Below, piece by piece: positions 38,837-47,709 of a stretch of DNA of 64,000 nt. The notes under the pieces were generated by a model that worked only from the letters and a program-made list of their open reading frames with translations, was not told where the DNA came from and ran no database searches. Every line of letters begins with the position of its first letter. Position 1 is the stretch's first letter. Made by a program: the position numbers and the translations under genes. The DNA is from VFZN01 sp963709325 (GTDB lineage: Bacteria; Acidobacteriota; Vicinamibacteria; Vicinamibacterales; UBA2999), in the NCBI GenBank assembly GCA_963709325.1, contig CAVPVV010000001.1:744001-808000 (forward strand). Reading direction: 5' to 3'.

Positions 38837-39742
38837 ATGTCGGATCTCGCCGCACCCTGGCTCGACCTGCAGATCGTCCCTCGCGTCCGCGACCTGGGCG
38901 GGTTCGAGGTGCAGCGCGTACTCCCGTCCGCGCGCCGGAAGATGGTCGGCCCGTTCATCTTCCTGGATCGGATGGGCCCGCGGCTGCTGCCGCCGGGCAG
39001 CGGCATCGACGTCCGCTCGCATCCGCACATCGGCCTTGCAACCGTCACCTATCTGTTCGACGGCGAGCTGCTGCACCGCGACAACGTCGGCAGCGTACAG
39101 CTCATCCGCGCGGGCGACGTGAACTGGATGACAGCGGGGAAAGGGATCGCGCACTCTGAACGTACACCGCCGGAGCAGCGGCCAGGCGGCAGTCGAGTGA
39201 GCGGCCTGCAGCTGTGGGTGGCGCTGCCAAAGGCGATCGAGGAAGGCGAGCCGGGATTCGCGCACCACGAGCGCGAGGCGCTGCCGGTCGTCGAAGCGGA
39301 TGGCCTTCGGGTGCGAGTCGTCGCCGGCAGTTTTCTTGGCGCTCGTGCGCCGGTCGCGCTGTCGTGGGAGACGGTGTTCGCCGACGTCACGATGGCCGCC
39401 GGCGCAATGTTGCCGGTATCGGCGCACCATGACGAGCGCGCCGTTTACGTCGTGGACGGCGAGGTCGAGGTTGCCGGCGTCAGCCTGGAGGTTGGTTCCC
39501 TGTATGTGCTGAAGCCGGCCGTTCCAATCGAGGTGCGGGCAGTAAGCGCGGCGTCGCTGATGGTGCTCGGAGGCGAGCCGATGGACGGCCCGCGTCACAT
39601 CTGGTGGAATTTCGTCTCGAGCTCCCGCGAGCGAATCGCACAGGCCCGCGCCGACTGGAACGCCGGCCGCTTCCGCCCCATTTCGGGTGAGACCGATCCG
39701 ATCCCGGCCCCGGCCCTCGACCCGCTCCGGTCAGCGTCGTAA
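38837..39742 (+). CDS. Pirin-family protein (second copy)
   Basis: Pirin bicupin, 301 residues, diverged from the copy at 11283. Metal-site motifs: IDVRSHPHIGLATVTYLFDG (two His) and GDVNWMTAGKGIAHSERTP (His, Glu). Pirin_C follows (HHDERAVYVVDGEVEVAG) and GEPMDGPRHIWWNFVSSS at the end, which is typical of YhhW/Pirin-type proteins. It is probably an iron-dependent quercetinase-like or redox-sensing protein. It stands alone between divergent and convergent neighbours. Confidence 0.88.
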   Translation: MSDLAAPWLDLQIVPRVRDLGGFEVQRVLPSARRKMVGPFIFLDRMGPRLLPPGSGIDVRSHPHIGLATVTYLFDGELLHRDNVGSVQLIRAGDVNWMTAGKGIAHSERTPPEQRPGGSRVSGLQLWVALPKAIEEGEPGFAHHEREALPVVEADGLRVRVVAGSFLGARAPVALSWETVFADVTMAAGAMLPVSAHHDERAVYVVDGEVEVAGVSLEVGSLYVLKPAVPIEVRAVSAASLMVLGGEPMDGPRHIWWNFVSSSRERIAQARADWNAGRFRPISGETDPIPAPALDPLRSAS

Positions 39743-39800
39743 CCCCGTGCATCTGCACCCCTGCACCCCTGCACCCGTGCCGCCCTGGACCTGTGCACCG
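39743..39800. repeat. GCACCCCT octamer repeats
   Basis: Tandem GCACCCCT/GCACCCGT copies after the pirin stop, the same unit as at 22137-22187. Lies before the convergent peptidase stop. Confidence 0.75.
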
Positions 39801-39808
39801 ATCCGGCG

Positions 39809-41896
39809 CTACCGCTCGCTACTCGTCGCCGGAGCGCCCAGGTATTTATTCCACCATTTCATTTCGTAGTAATAGCGGTGGACGGTATTCCACGGCAACC
39901 AACCGGTGTGATAGCTCTCCGGGTAGCGGATGAACATCGCCGGCACCTTGCGCTTCCTGAGCGCGGTGTACATCTGCTCGCCCTGCTCGATCGGGACGCG
40001 CATGTCCGACTCGCCGTGCACGAACAGCGTCGGCGTCACCACCGAGCCGGCCTTCATCACCGGCGACCACTTGAGCAGCGTCTCGGCGCCGCGGGTTTCC
40101 CAGGGCGTGCCGTAGAACTCGCTTTCCTTGGTCCGCGGGATGTCGGCCGTGCCATAGTCGCTGATCCAGTTCGAGATTCCCGCCCCGGTGATTGCCGCGG
40201 CGAACCGCGGCGTCTGCGTGATCACCCAGTTCGTCAGGAATCCGCCATACGAATAACCCGTGACGCCGAGCCGCTTCGGGTCGACGGGGTAGTGCGCGAC
40301 CGCGTAGTCCACGCCGGCCATCAGATCCTCATAGTCCACGCCGCCCCAGCCGCCCCACGTGCCCCAGAGGAACTTCTCTCCGTACTCCGTTGACCCGCGC
40401 GGGTTGGCATAGAGCACGGCCAGCCCGTTCGCAGCCATCCACTGGAAATAGAAGCTGAATTCGGTGCCGTACGCCCCGTGCGGGCCGCCGTGCATCGAAA
40501 GCACCATCGGCATCCGCGTCCCGGCGGCCGCCGCCGCCGGCATCATGATCCAGCCTTCGACCGGCGTGCCGTCCTTGCTGGTGAATCGCAACCGCTCCGC
40601 GGGCCGGAGGGCGACCGAGCGCGTGTAGGCGTCGTTGACATGCGTGAGGGTCTTCTCGCCGCCGCCATCGAGGCTGGCGCTGAACGCCTCCGCGGGTGCG
40701 GTGACACTGGTGGCGCTGTAGGCAATGCGCCCGCTGCTCCAGGCGATTGAAATGTCGGAGAGCCGCCGATCGCCGTTCGTCACCTGCTCCACCGCGCCGC
40801 CGTTCGTGTTCACGCGATACAGGTGCGTCGTCCCGGCGCGGCCGGCGGTGAAGTAGACGAACCGCCCGTCGGCGCTCACCTGCGGCGAGCCGGGAATGAA
40901 GTCCCAGTCGGCGGTGAGATCCTTCGGCTGGCCACCGGCGGCGGGGAAGCGATACAGGTCGGTCGGCGAGCCGGTGCTCTGCTTCGCGGCGAGGATCTGG
41001 TTGAGGCTCTGTTCGCGCACGGCGAAGATCGCGTCGCCGGTGGTGCTCCACACCGGTGCCGCGTGATCGAATCCGTCGTCTGTGAGCCGGGTCAGCGTGC
41101 CGGCTGTGGAAATCGTGAAGAGGTCCGCGCGGTCGTACGAATATTCGTCGCGCTGGTGCGTATCGGCGACAAACGCAAGCGCGGCGGAATCGGGCCGCCA
41201 GGCGATGCCTCGGACGTGGACGCCGAGCGTGGTGAGTTGGCGCGGTTCGCCGCCGTCGCGCGACACGACGAAGACTTCCTCGGGCGGCGTCGCTCGCGGG
41301 TCGCGCGGATCGGGAAGATATCCGCGCCCGTCGAAGCGGGCGTTCATCCAGTCGTACTTGCGGCCCTTGAAGCGCTCGTCGATGACGCGCTCCGCTTCGC
41401 TCGACGACGGCGGCGGCGCGCTGTCGGCAGGCTTCACCGCCTTGGTGAAGGCGATCCACTTGTTGTCGGGACTGAACACCGGCGTTCCATCGACGCCCGG
41501 GATCTGGAACGCCTCGCCGCCGCCATCCATCCGCAGGAACCACACCGACTCGTTCTGCGGGCCGGACGCGGTGACCACCGCGCGTCGTGACGTGAACGCG
41601 AGCAGCGTTCCATCCGGGCTGAAGCGCGGCGCGGACGAGCTGAATGCCGGATTCGTCAGCCGCCGTGGCGCTGCGCTCCCGTCTGCCGGCACGGCCCAGA
41701 TTTCGCTGTGGCGCCGGTTCTCTTTCTCGACGATGAACGTACGGACGAAGACGACGGTCCGCCCGTCGGGCGAGATGGCGGTGCCGTTGACCGTCTCGAT
41801 CCGGTAGAAATCCTGGAGCGCGACTGGCTTCGTCTGCGCCGTTGCCACCGATACGGTCGCTGAGAGCAAGATCACCGACAGCATCACGCGCGCCAT
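39809..41896 (-). CDS. S9-family prolyl oligopeptidase-like peptidase, exported
   Basis: Serine peptidase of the acylaminoacyl-peptidase/DPP-IV group, 695 residues. The signal peptide is MARVMLSVILLSATVSVATA. A beta-propeller of WD40-like repeats occupies about 40-420 (TAISPDGRTVVFVRTF, RFSPDGTLLAFTSRRA). The alpha/beta-hydrolase domain has catalytic Ser in GVTGYSYGGF, Asp in HGESDMRVPIEQ, and His in PESYHTGWLP. It probably degrades peptides in the periplasm or outside. The start is 74 bases from the end of the alanine-racemase-like gene upstream on the same strand, across a heptamer repeat. Confidence 0.92.
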   Translation of the reverse strand: MARVMLSVILLSATVSVATAQTKPVALQDFYRIETVNGTAISPDGRTVVFVRTFIVEKENRRHSEIWAVPADGSAAPRRLTNPAFSSSAPRFSPDGTLLAFTSRRAVVTASGPQNESVWFLRMDGGGEAFQIPGVDGTPVFSPDNKWIAFTKAVKPADSAPPPSSSEAERVIDERFKGRKYDWMNARFDGRGYLPDPRDPRATPPEEVFVVSRDGGEPRQLTTLGVHVRGIAWRPDSAALAFVADTHQRDEYSYDRADLFTISTAGTLTRLTDDGFDHAAPVWSTTGDAIFAVREQSLNQILAAKQSTGSPTDLYRFPAAGGQPKDLTADWDFIPGSPQVSADGRFVYFTAGRAGTTHLYRVNTNGGAVEQVTNGDRRLSDISIAWSSGRIAYSATSVTAPAEAFSASLDGGGEKTLTHVNDAYTRSVALRPAERLRFTSKDGTPVEGWIMMPAAAAAGTRMPMVLSMHGGPHGAYGTEFSFYFQWMAANGLAVLYANPRGSTEYGEKFLWGTWGGWGGVDYEDLMAGVDYAVAHYPVDPKRLGVTGYSYGGFLTNWVITQTPRFAAAITGAGISNWISDYGTADIPRTKESEFYGTPWETRGAETLLKWSPVMKAGSVVTPTLFVHGESDMRVPIEQGEQMYTALRKRKVPAMFIRYPESYHTGWLPWNTVHRYYYEMKWWNKYLGAPATSSER

Positions 41897-41910
41897 GTAA
41901 GGCTCCTTTT

Positions 41911-41968
41911 GTGCCTCTCCGCCTTCTGCCTCTCCGCCTTCTGCCTTCTGCCTTCTGCCTTCTGCCTT
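41911..41968. repeat. GCCTTCT heptamer repeats
   Basis: At least six copies of GCCTTCT, preceded by GCCTCTCC variants, between two same-strand genes directly after the racemase stop codon. Same unit as at 38060-38109. Confidence 0.8.
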
Positions 41969-41969
41969 G

Positions 41970-43178
41970 TCACTTACTCTCCGTCATGACGAACCGAGGC
42001 AGCCGCGGGTTCAGGTGCATGAGCAGATCGTAGACCGACGCGCCGCACGACACCGCCACGTCTTCCGGCCTCGCTCCGTCCGCCCAATCGAACATCGTCA
42101 CGACGTCGCCAGCCCGTGCACTCTGCTCGGGGCCGAGCTCGACGATCGTATGGCTCGCGGAGATCGAGGCGATGACGGGGTAGAGGCGGTTGTTGATCCG
42201 GACGCGCGCGCCCTTGGCCGCCACTCGCGGCCATCCGTCAGTGTGTCCGACCGGAAGCGTCGCGATCCACGTATCCTGCTTCGCGACGTAGGCTCGTTCG
42301 TAGCCGGCGCTGCTGCCAGCCGTGAGCTTCTTCACATAGGCGACGCGGGCGCGCAACGCGACGCCCGGACGCAGCGAGAGCTTTGAGCCCGAGCGGAACT
42401 TGGGATCGGGGTAGACGCCGTACACGATCATCCCCGGGCGGACCATGTCGAGCCAGGCATTGTCGTGCTGAAAAAACGTGAAGCTCGACGCCGCGTGGCG
42501 GCGCCCGAGCTGGACGCCGCTCTGGGCGAGGTCGGAGGTCAGCTTAGTGAACCGCGCGAGCTGCTCCTGATCGAACGCCTGGTCCTCGGTGAACGTCATC
42601 TGCACGCCGGCGAGTCGGACGCTCTTGCGGCCGGCGAGATCGCGGAGGAGCGGCGCCGCTTCGGTGTAGGGGACGCCGACGCGGCCAATTCCCGTATCCA
42701 CGCAGACGTGGATGTCGAGCGGCCGGCCGAGCGAAGCGGCCGTCTTTTCGAGGTCCTCGCCGATCGGCGTGTAGACCATCGGCATGATGTCTTTCGAGGC
42801 GATCGTCGAGAGCTCGCTGGTCGTGAACGGTCCCATCAGCAGCACCGGCTTCTTGATGCCGCGGTCGCGGAGCTCGACGGCCTCGTCGAGCTTGACGACG
42901 GCGAAGCCGTGAATCTCGGGCAGCGGCTCGAGCAGCCGGGCGACGGTGGCGACGCCGAGGCCGTAGCCGTTGTTCTTGATGACGGCGAGGATCGGCCGCT
43001 TGCCGGCAGCGCGGGAGACTTCGGTGACGTTGTGGGCCAGGTTCGGTGCGTGCACTTCGATCCACGGGTCGAACGACTGGGTGGGGATGTCCTGGGGACG
43101 CTGCGCCTCGGCCCGCGCCGGTAACATGGACGCGGCGATTACGGCGGTCGAGCTGCCGAGGAAGGTGCGCCGGTTCAC
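41970..43178 (-). CDS. Tat-exported alanine-racemase-like protein
   Basis: Fold-type III PLP enzyme of the alanine racemase family, 402 residues from GTG 43178. The Tat signal (RRTFLGSSTAVIAAS, then PARAEA) directly follows the GTG; an upstream in-frame ATG adds 23 unlike residues. PLP Lys is in ILAVIKNNGYGLG. The second-base Tyr region is SSAGYERAYVA, and LPVGHTDGWPR replaces the usual VGYADG. Cytosolic racemases supply D-Ala. An exported one resembles the periplasmic broad-specificity amino-acid racemases and might make D-amino acids outside the membrane. That is inference. Confidence 0.82.
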   Translation of the reverse strand: MNRRTFLGSSTAVIAASMLPARAEAQRPQDIPTQSFDPWIEVHAPNLAHNVTEVSRAAGKRPILAVIKNNGYGLGVATVARLLEPLPEIHGFAVVKLDEAVELRDRGIKKPVLLMGPFTTSELSTIASKDIMPMVYTPIGEDLEKTAASLGRPLDIHVCVDTGIGRVGVPYTEAAPLLRDLAGRKSVRLAGVQMTFTEDQAFDQEQLARFTKLTSDLAQSGVQLGRRHAASSFTFFQHDNAWLDMVRPGMIVYGVYPDPKFRSGSKLSLRPGVALRARVAYVKKLTAGSSAGYERAYVAKQDTWIATLPVGHTDGWPRVAAKGARVRINNRLYPVIASISASHTIVELGPEQSARAGDVVTMFDWADGARPEDVAVSCGASVYDLLMHLNPRLPRFVMTESK

Positions 43179-43278
43179 GCGCGGAGTATAGCCCGACCCT
43201 GCGGCCGCCGGACGGGTCGAACGCGTAGGGTTCGGCAAGCGCAGCACTCGGATAGACTCGACGGAGAACGGAGGCCCT

Positions 43279-44298
43279 ATGCGTGGCGTCGTGCTGGTCC
43301 TGACCCTCGCGGCGGCTGCGGCGTTGTCCGCTCAGTCCACAGAGCCGTACCACGTCACCCATCGCTACCCGCTCGGCGGCGATGGCGCCTGGGACTACAT
43401 CGTCCCGGATCCCCCCACCCATCGACTCTTCATCGGCCGGGACACACGCGTCATGGTGGTCGACGAGGACACCGGAACACTCGTGGGAGAGGTTACCGGC
43501 ATCAACGGCGCGCACGGCACGGCGATCGCCACGGCGAGCGGTCATGGGTTTGCCACCTCCGGGCGCGACAAGTCTGTCGTGATGTTCGACCTGAAGACCT
43601 ACGCAACGCTGGCGCGACTCCCGGCTGCTGAGGACGCCGACGCGATCATTTACGACGATGTGTCGGACCGCGTGTTCACGTTCAACGGCGACGCGCATTC
43701 CTCGACGGTGATCGACCCGCGGCCCGGGCGGGTAATCACGAACATCGCGCTCGGCGGCAAGCCGGAGTACGGCGTCTCGGCCGGTGACGGGCACGTTTAC
43801 GCGAACCTGACGGATACGAGCGAGGTCGTCGAGATCGACGCGCGCACTGCCACCCTGTTGCGGCGATGGCCGACCGCCCCGTGTGCGCAGCCGGTGTCGA
43901 TGGCGATCGACACGAAGCACCAGCGGTTGTTCAGCGGCTGCCGGAGCGGCGTGATGGCGATCTCTGACTACACGGCCGCGAAAGTGGTGGCGACGGCGCC
44001 GATCGGCACCGGTGTCGACGGCGCGGCCTACGACGCGGCATCAGGCGACGTGTTCGCCTCGAACGCCGATGGCACGCTGACGGTGATTCATCAGGACCAC
44101 GCCGACCGCTATCACGTGGTGCAGTCGCTGGAGACGGGTACTGCGGCGCGCAACATGGGACTCGATCCGACGAATCATCGCCTGTTTCTGGCGACGGCGA
44201 AGTTCGGTCCTGCGCCGGCCACCGGCCGCGGCCGGGGACCGGTGCTGCCGGACACGTTCACGCTGCTGGTGGTCGAGCGTGAGGCCATGCCGTACTGA
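43279..44298 (+). CDS. YncE-like secreted beta-propeller protein
   Basis: Exported seven-bladed-propeller-type protein, 339 residues. Signal peptide MRGVVLVLTLAAAAALSAQS. Blade repeats follow the YncE pattern 'D..T..L...I' (VVDEDTGTLVGEVTGINGAH, VMFDLKTYATLARLPA, VIDPRPGRVITNIALG, EIDARTATLLRRW). GGAGG lies seven bases before the ATG. The role is unknown; such proteins are often binding modules beside metalloenzymes. It is the last chromosomal gene before tRNA-Glu. Confidence 0.82.
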   Translation: MRGVVLVLTLAAAAALSAQSTEPYHVTHRYPLGGDGAWDYIVPDPPTHRLFIGRDTRVMVVDEDTGTLVGEVTGINGAHGTAIATASGHGFATSGRDKSVVMFDLKTYATLARLPAAEDADAIIYDDVSDRVFTFNGDAHSSTVIDPRPGRVITNIALGGKPEYGVSAGDGHVYANLTDTSEVVEIDARTATLLRRWPTAPCAQPVSMAIDTKHQRLFSGCRSGVMAISDYTAAKVVATAPIGTGVDGAAYDAASGDVFASNADGTLTVIHQDHADRYHVVQSLETGTAARNMGLDPTNHRLFLATAKFGPAPATGRGRGPVLPDTFTLLVVEREAMPY

Positions 44299-44416
44299 CG
44301 CGACGCTCGGTTCGTCCACTCGGCGCGCTGCGATCGGCGCGTGCGTCGAGATGTGGAGCGCGCCGCTGCTCAAACGGTGGAAAGGGGCATGCTACACTGT
44401 GGTGTTCAGACCCTCA

Positions 44417-44492
44417 GTCCCCATCGTCCAGAGGCCTAGGACGTGGCCCTTTCAAGGCTAAAACCCGGGTTCGAATCCCGGTGGGGACGCCA
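44417..44492 (+). tRNA. tRNA-Glu (anticodon TTC)
   Basis: GTCCCCA acceptor strand pairs with TGGGGAC. The D-arm is GTCC-AGAGGCCTA-GGAC. The anticodon stem TGGCC/GGCTA encloses CTTTCAA with anticodon TTC. The T-arm is CCGGG-TTCGAAT-CCCGG. The 3' CCA (44490-44492) is encoded. A TACACT box lies at 44393-44398. Its 3' half is the antisense of the last codons of the recombinase remnant, so this tRNA is the likely integration site of the island that follows. Confidence 0.95.
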
Positions 44493-45059
44493 AACCATTT
44501 CCAACGCCCCCAGAAACCTGCAACTGCTTGAATAGCAAGCACGTTTCGGCGGTTCCAAAACTGCGCCCGTCGAACGGGATGCCGTTTGGAAAAATCGCCC
44601 TCTGAATTTGCTGTCGCTGGCTCAGGGTGGCCTCTAGCCAGATGCTTCCCACGTTCGTTATTAGGCGCTCGGCGAACGCGAGAACTCCCTCGACATCCCA
44701 CTGGTCCATGCGAGCATCGTCTAGCTCCAACTCGGCGATCGTCAGATCCTGCCGAACCTTGTCTCGCTGGCGCTCGTAAACGGATTGCTCGATCGACCGC
44801 TCGAAGTTGAAAGCCTCTTCCAAACGTTCCAATCTGCCCTGAAGGTCATCAACGCGTTTGGTGCGTAGCTGCCGCAGTTCTCGCGCGCGTTGTTGCTCGG
44901 AGCGCAAGACATCCCGGACTACGGCATTGAAAAGGCGAATATAGGCAGCCTCAGGCCGGAGGCCTTCCAGGTAGACAAGAAATGCTGCCTCGACGTCGTC
45001 TCGCCTACCGCGAACGCCAGGACATTTCGGGCAGTGATAGTACGCATAGCGTTGATTCC
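44458..45059 (-). pseudogene. C-terminal remnant of a large serine recombinase
   Basis: About 200 codons of the C-terminal part of a serine integrase. It begins with zinc-ribbon text (RYAYYHCPKCPGVRGRRDD), followed by a long coiled coil (RARELRQLRTKRVDDLQGRL). The family tail IQRAIFPNGIPFDGRSFGTA and PPGFEPGF come last. The final codons through TAG 44458 are antisense to the tRNA-Glu 3' half. The catalytic resolvase domain is absent. Two in-frame TAG codons stand immediately upstream, where the HGGxSTG repeat begins, so the gene was truncated there. It presumably once integrated the island. Confidence 0.85.
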
Positions 45060-45270
45060 TAGGCGAATGCTACTAGCGCATTGAAGGGCGGCATGACTCG
45101 TTCACACATCACCGCACGCGCCCGCACAACTCGTTCAACACTCGTCGCGCCCAACGCAGCTTCTGTCGCACATCCTGTGCCTCCTGCGAGTACGCGCCAT
45201 GCTTCCAGTTCGCGCGCCGGCTTCGGGCCAGTCCCTCAGGCGTCCGTGGTCCGGTGCTCAGCCCGCGTGA
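45060..45270 (-). pseudogene. HGGxSTG-type gene, copy A, C-terminal fragment
   Basis: On the minus strand it reads GLSTGPRTPEGLARSRRANW, then KHGAYSQEAQDVRQKLRWA to a TGA. This is the C-terminal half of the HGGxSTG protein that is present as copy B at 49091-49348. Nucleotide similarity to 48984-49193 is high and starts at TAGGCGAATGCTA in both. The matching N-terminal half is 2.25 kb away at 47517-47680, so this copy is split by inserted sequence. Confidence 0.8.
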
Positions 45271-45867
45271 CTATGCTCTGGGTTTCTGGTCCGGTAAGAG
45301 CCTGACGACTGTGAGAAATGCCGCGTCCACCCGACGTTCGAGCACGTCAGGGTCATCTGTTTCTCCGGGCGCCAGCACCTGATCTGCCATGGCCTGAAAA
45401 TCCTGCTCGAGACGGCGCTCGTCGTCGGTGCGTCTAATCCGCGGGCCGCTTGTGTCGCTCGAAATCGCAGCACGCCATTCCAGCACGTCCGGTGCGGCCG
45501 CTCCTATCCGAACCCCGAGGTAGAGGATGATTGACTGCCAGATTGAGCAGCCACCCGCCCGGCACGCATGAAAAAACATTTTGTCGGCTTTTCGTCGCTT
45601 CTCTTTATCGGCACCCGCTTCCTCGCACGCAACGTCGTGAACTATCGAGGCGCGGCGGTAGTCCCCGGTATAGGGGCTGCCCACAACCGTCCATAGGGCA
45701 CGAGGGATTGAGGCACCGTCAACGACCGCACCTATTGATGTGATCCACTTCTTGGTTGATGAATCAGTGAAAGAAAACTCTTCCAAGAGCTTCATTTTCC
45801 GGTCTTGGGTGCCATCTTCAGTCAGCCAGATCGAGCGTGGTTCGCCAGAAAACGTTCCGTGCGCCAT
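45271..45867 (-). CDS. DUF1353-domain protein
   Basis: A 198-residue cytoplasmic protein, start ATG 45867 (MAHGTFSGEPRSIWLTEDGT). It contains the DUF1353 core: GAVVDGASIPRALWTVVGSP, YRRASIVHDVACEEA and RRKADKMFFHACRAGG. DUF1353 proteins occur in phages and mobile elements with no established function; the DGASIP and VHD motifs suggest a hydrolase-like site. Its stop codon coincides with the left edge of the segment that splits the HGGxSTG gene, so it belongs to the inserted cargo. Confidence 0.75.
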   Translation of the reverse strand: MAHGTFSGEPRSIWLTEDGTQDRKMKLLEEFSFTDSSTKKWITSIGAVVDGASIPRALWTVVGSPYTGDYRRASIVHDVACEEAGADKEKRRKADKMFFHACRAGGCSIWQSIILYLGVRIGAAAPDVLEWRAAISSDTSGPRIRRTDDERRLEQDFQAMADQVLAPGETDDPDVLERRVDAAFLTVVRLLPDQKPRA

Positions 45868-46024
45868 ATTTTTTCCAACACAATGCGCCACTTAAGGACG
45901 GCCAGGGTTTGACCGCTCGGACCACAATCTGCTGTAACGTCGGCCATGCTAGCACCATGGGACCGCCGAAAGGATGCCGCCTTCAGCACCGCCCAGACGC
46001 ATCGAAGGTGCTGCCGCTTCGCAT

Positions 46025-46686
46025 TTAGCCGCCGATCACGAACTCCTGTCCTCGGTTCACGCGCATCTTCTGCAACGCGCCTGAACGCTGACCAGGCTCG
46101 TAGACGCTTTTGAGGCGCTTGGCGACCAGGCCCTCGAAACCTGCGCCTTTACCGCCGCGACCGGCCCCGGCAGGTCAGCATCGAGCGCGGAGGCATAGCG
46201 AATTGGCTCTTTGAGCTTGGGTAGCACCTTGCGCTCGGGCAGCTCCGAGCGCGCCTCCAACGGTTCACGCATCACGTCGCGGCGGGCGAACACCATCACA
46301 TCGAAGACGTAGTACACGACGGGTGCCGGCGCGGACCCGACGTTCTGGAGGGCGTTGAATGATGGGCGTCCGTCCTCGTCGAACGCCACGATTTCGCCGT
46401 CGATGACGGTGTTGTCCGGCAGCCTCACGAGACCCGCGACGACGGACGGATAGCGCGCGTTGAAATCCTTGTTATTGCGGGAGCGGAGAGACAGGTTGCC
46501 CTGGCGCTTGAAGGCGATGGCGCGGTAGCCGTCCAGCTTCAGTTCATAGAGCCACTGGTCGCCCGAGGGAAGGGTGTCCGTCCGCAACAGCAGCATGGGA
46601 TCGATGAATCGTGCGGATGCCCGGGACAGCTCAGCAGTGCGCCTGGGAGTGGAGCGCGCGGACACCTTCGGTTCGTTTCGCGCCAT
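46025..46686 (-). pseudogene. ATP-dependent DNA ligase adenylation domain, truncated and frameshifted
   Basis: LigD/LigC-like nucleotidyltransferase domain of about 220 residues. Motif I is ELKLDGYRAIAF with the adenylated Lys. Motif III is IDGEIVAFDEDGRPSF. A one-base shift near 46155 separates these from motif IV (EGLVAKRLKSVY) and motif V (LQKMRVNRGQEFVIGG), where a TAA follows at once. The OB-fold domain needed for end joining is absent, and no LigD polymerase or nuclease or Ku gene is visible. It is therefore a remnant or an adenylation-only variant carried on the island. Confidence 0.75.
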
Positions 46687-46921
46687 CAGGCACCACGATC
46701 ATAGCGGCACGCCCGCCGAGATTCGCGGCCGAGTACCATCTGGTCGCTGCCGTGCGCGGAGGCGCACGCTTTTCTGCGCCAGAGGTGGCTGAGGCAGTGG
46801 AGGGCACTGCCGTGTGTCTTGCCGCGCGAGGTTGAGCAGTTATAGGATTTCACCAGGCGAAGCTCGTCACGTCGGCGGACTCGAAGGCTAGAAGTAAGCC
46901 CTTTCCGAGGAGAGACGTGAA

Positions 46922-47479
46922 ATGTCATTCAGAGTGACAGCCGATTGCCTTGCGGCGGTGACGCTGAAGGCGTTCGTCAGGGTCCTGATGGTTGGCCTCG
47001 CTGTGATCGGATATGGCTGTGGCGATGAGCCTGGCCTTCGGACGCCCATCTCTCCCAGCCCCCCGGTCCAGAGTCTGCCACCCGCCTCTCCCGTCGAGGG
47101 TGAGCTGTGGAGCCTCACTACCACAATCGTCTCACTGGAAGGCTCCGTGTGCTTCTGGACACAACCTGTCGGTAAACAATTCGATTGGACACTTTCTGTC
47201 GAGCGAAATGGGGCGCAGGTGCGCTTCGTCTACGACGTGAACAATCCTCACGACAACTTGTTATTTGTCGGTGCCGTGGATCAAGAATCGTTTACAGCCG
47301 CGTCAGATACTTACCGTAGTGTTTGGCAGTGCGCCGGAGGCGTGACGCTCTCTTCGTCGGTTATCGGCCGCTTCCTATTAGACGGTCGAACGTTATCCGG
47401 TCGGGAACGCTTGACATATCGAGTGGACAGCGGCGGAGAGTTGATTATTACGTTCGAGTGGAATGCCGCGCGCAGATGA
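46922..47479 (+). CDS. Putative lipoprotein, no known family
   Basis: A 185-residue protein preceded by GAGGAGAGA. A hydrophobic N-terminus (FVRVLMVGLAVIGYGCGDEP) ends in a Cys that could be lipidated, although the lipobox GYGC is atypical. A Pro/Ser linker (SPSPPVQSLPPASP) is followed by a beta-rich domain (WTLSVERNGAQVRFVYDV, GGELIITFEWN). It is less GC-rich than chromosomal neighbours by eye, consistent with transfer. Last gene of the insert within HGGxSTG copy A, ending about 40 bases before the junction. Confidence 0.6.
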   Translation: MSFRVTADCLAAVTLKAFVRVLMVGLAVIGYGCGDEPGLRTPISPSPPVQSLPPASPVEGELWSLTTTIVSLEGSVCFWTQPVGKQFDWTLSVERNGAQVRFVYDVNNPHDNLLFVGAVDQESFTAASDTYRSVWQCAGGVTLSSSVIGRFLLDGRTLSGRERLTYRVDSGGELIITFEWNAARR

Positions 47480-47516
47480 GGAGTCCGGGGCCCGGGCTAT
47501 ATTGCATTCCATTGTG

Positions 47517-47680
47517 GGGGCTTGCCGTGGACGGCCGGACCCTGGCACGGCGTGCCCCGTCGGGTCTTGGCGCCGCAACGAGGCGCCTGTGAGGGAACTC
47601 CAGGCGGGTTTCCATGTTTCAGCCAACCGCGCCGTGTCGCATGGAGTTCACCCGTCATTCTTCGCTACCCTTCCACTCCT
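47517..47680 (-). pseudogene. HGGxSTG-type gene, copy A, N-terminal fragment
   Basis: The minus strand reads MTGELHATRRGWLKHGNPPG and PRCGAKTRRGTPCQGPAVHGK, then runs into unrelated sequence at about 47518. It aligns with the N-terminal half of copy B (49213-49370). The missing C-terminal half is at 45060-45270. About seven codons (RRCRMHG in copy B) were lost at the break. Confidence 0.8.
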
Positions 47681-47709
47681 GCGGACGCCAGCACTGCTCC
47701 CCGCAATGC

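Noticed and set aside
45271..47517. Insertion sequence or transposon splitting the HGGxSTG gene
   Set aside because: No transposase, terminal inverted repeats or target-site duplication were seen, so it is described as a cargo insert of unknown mechanism.
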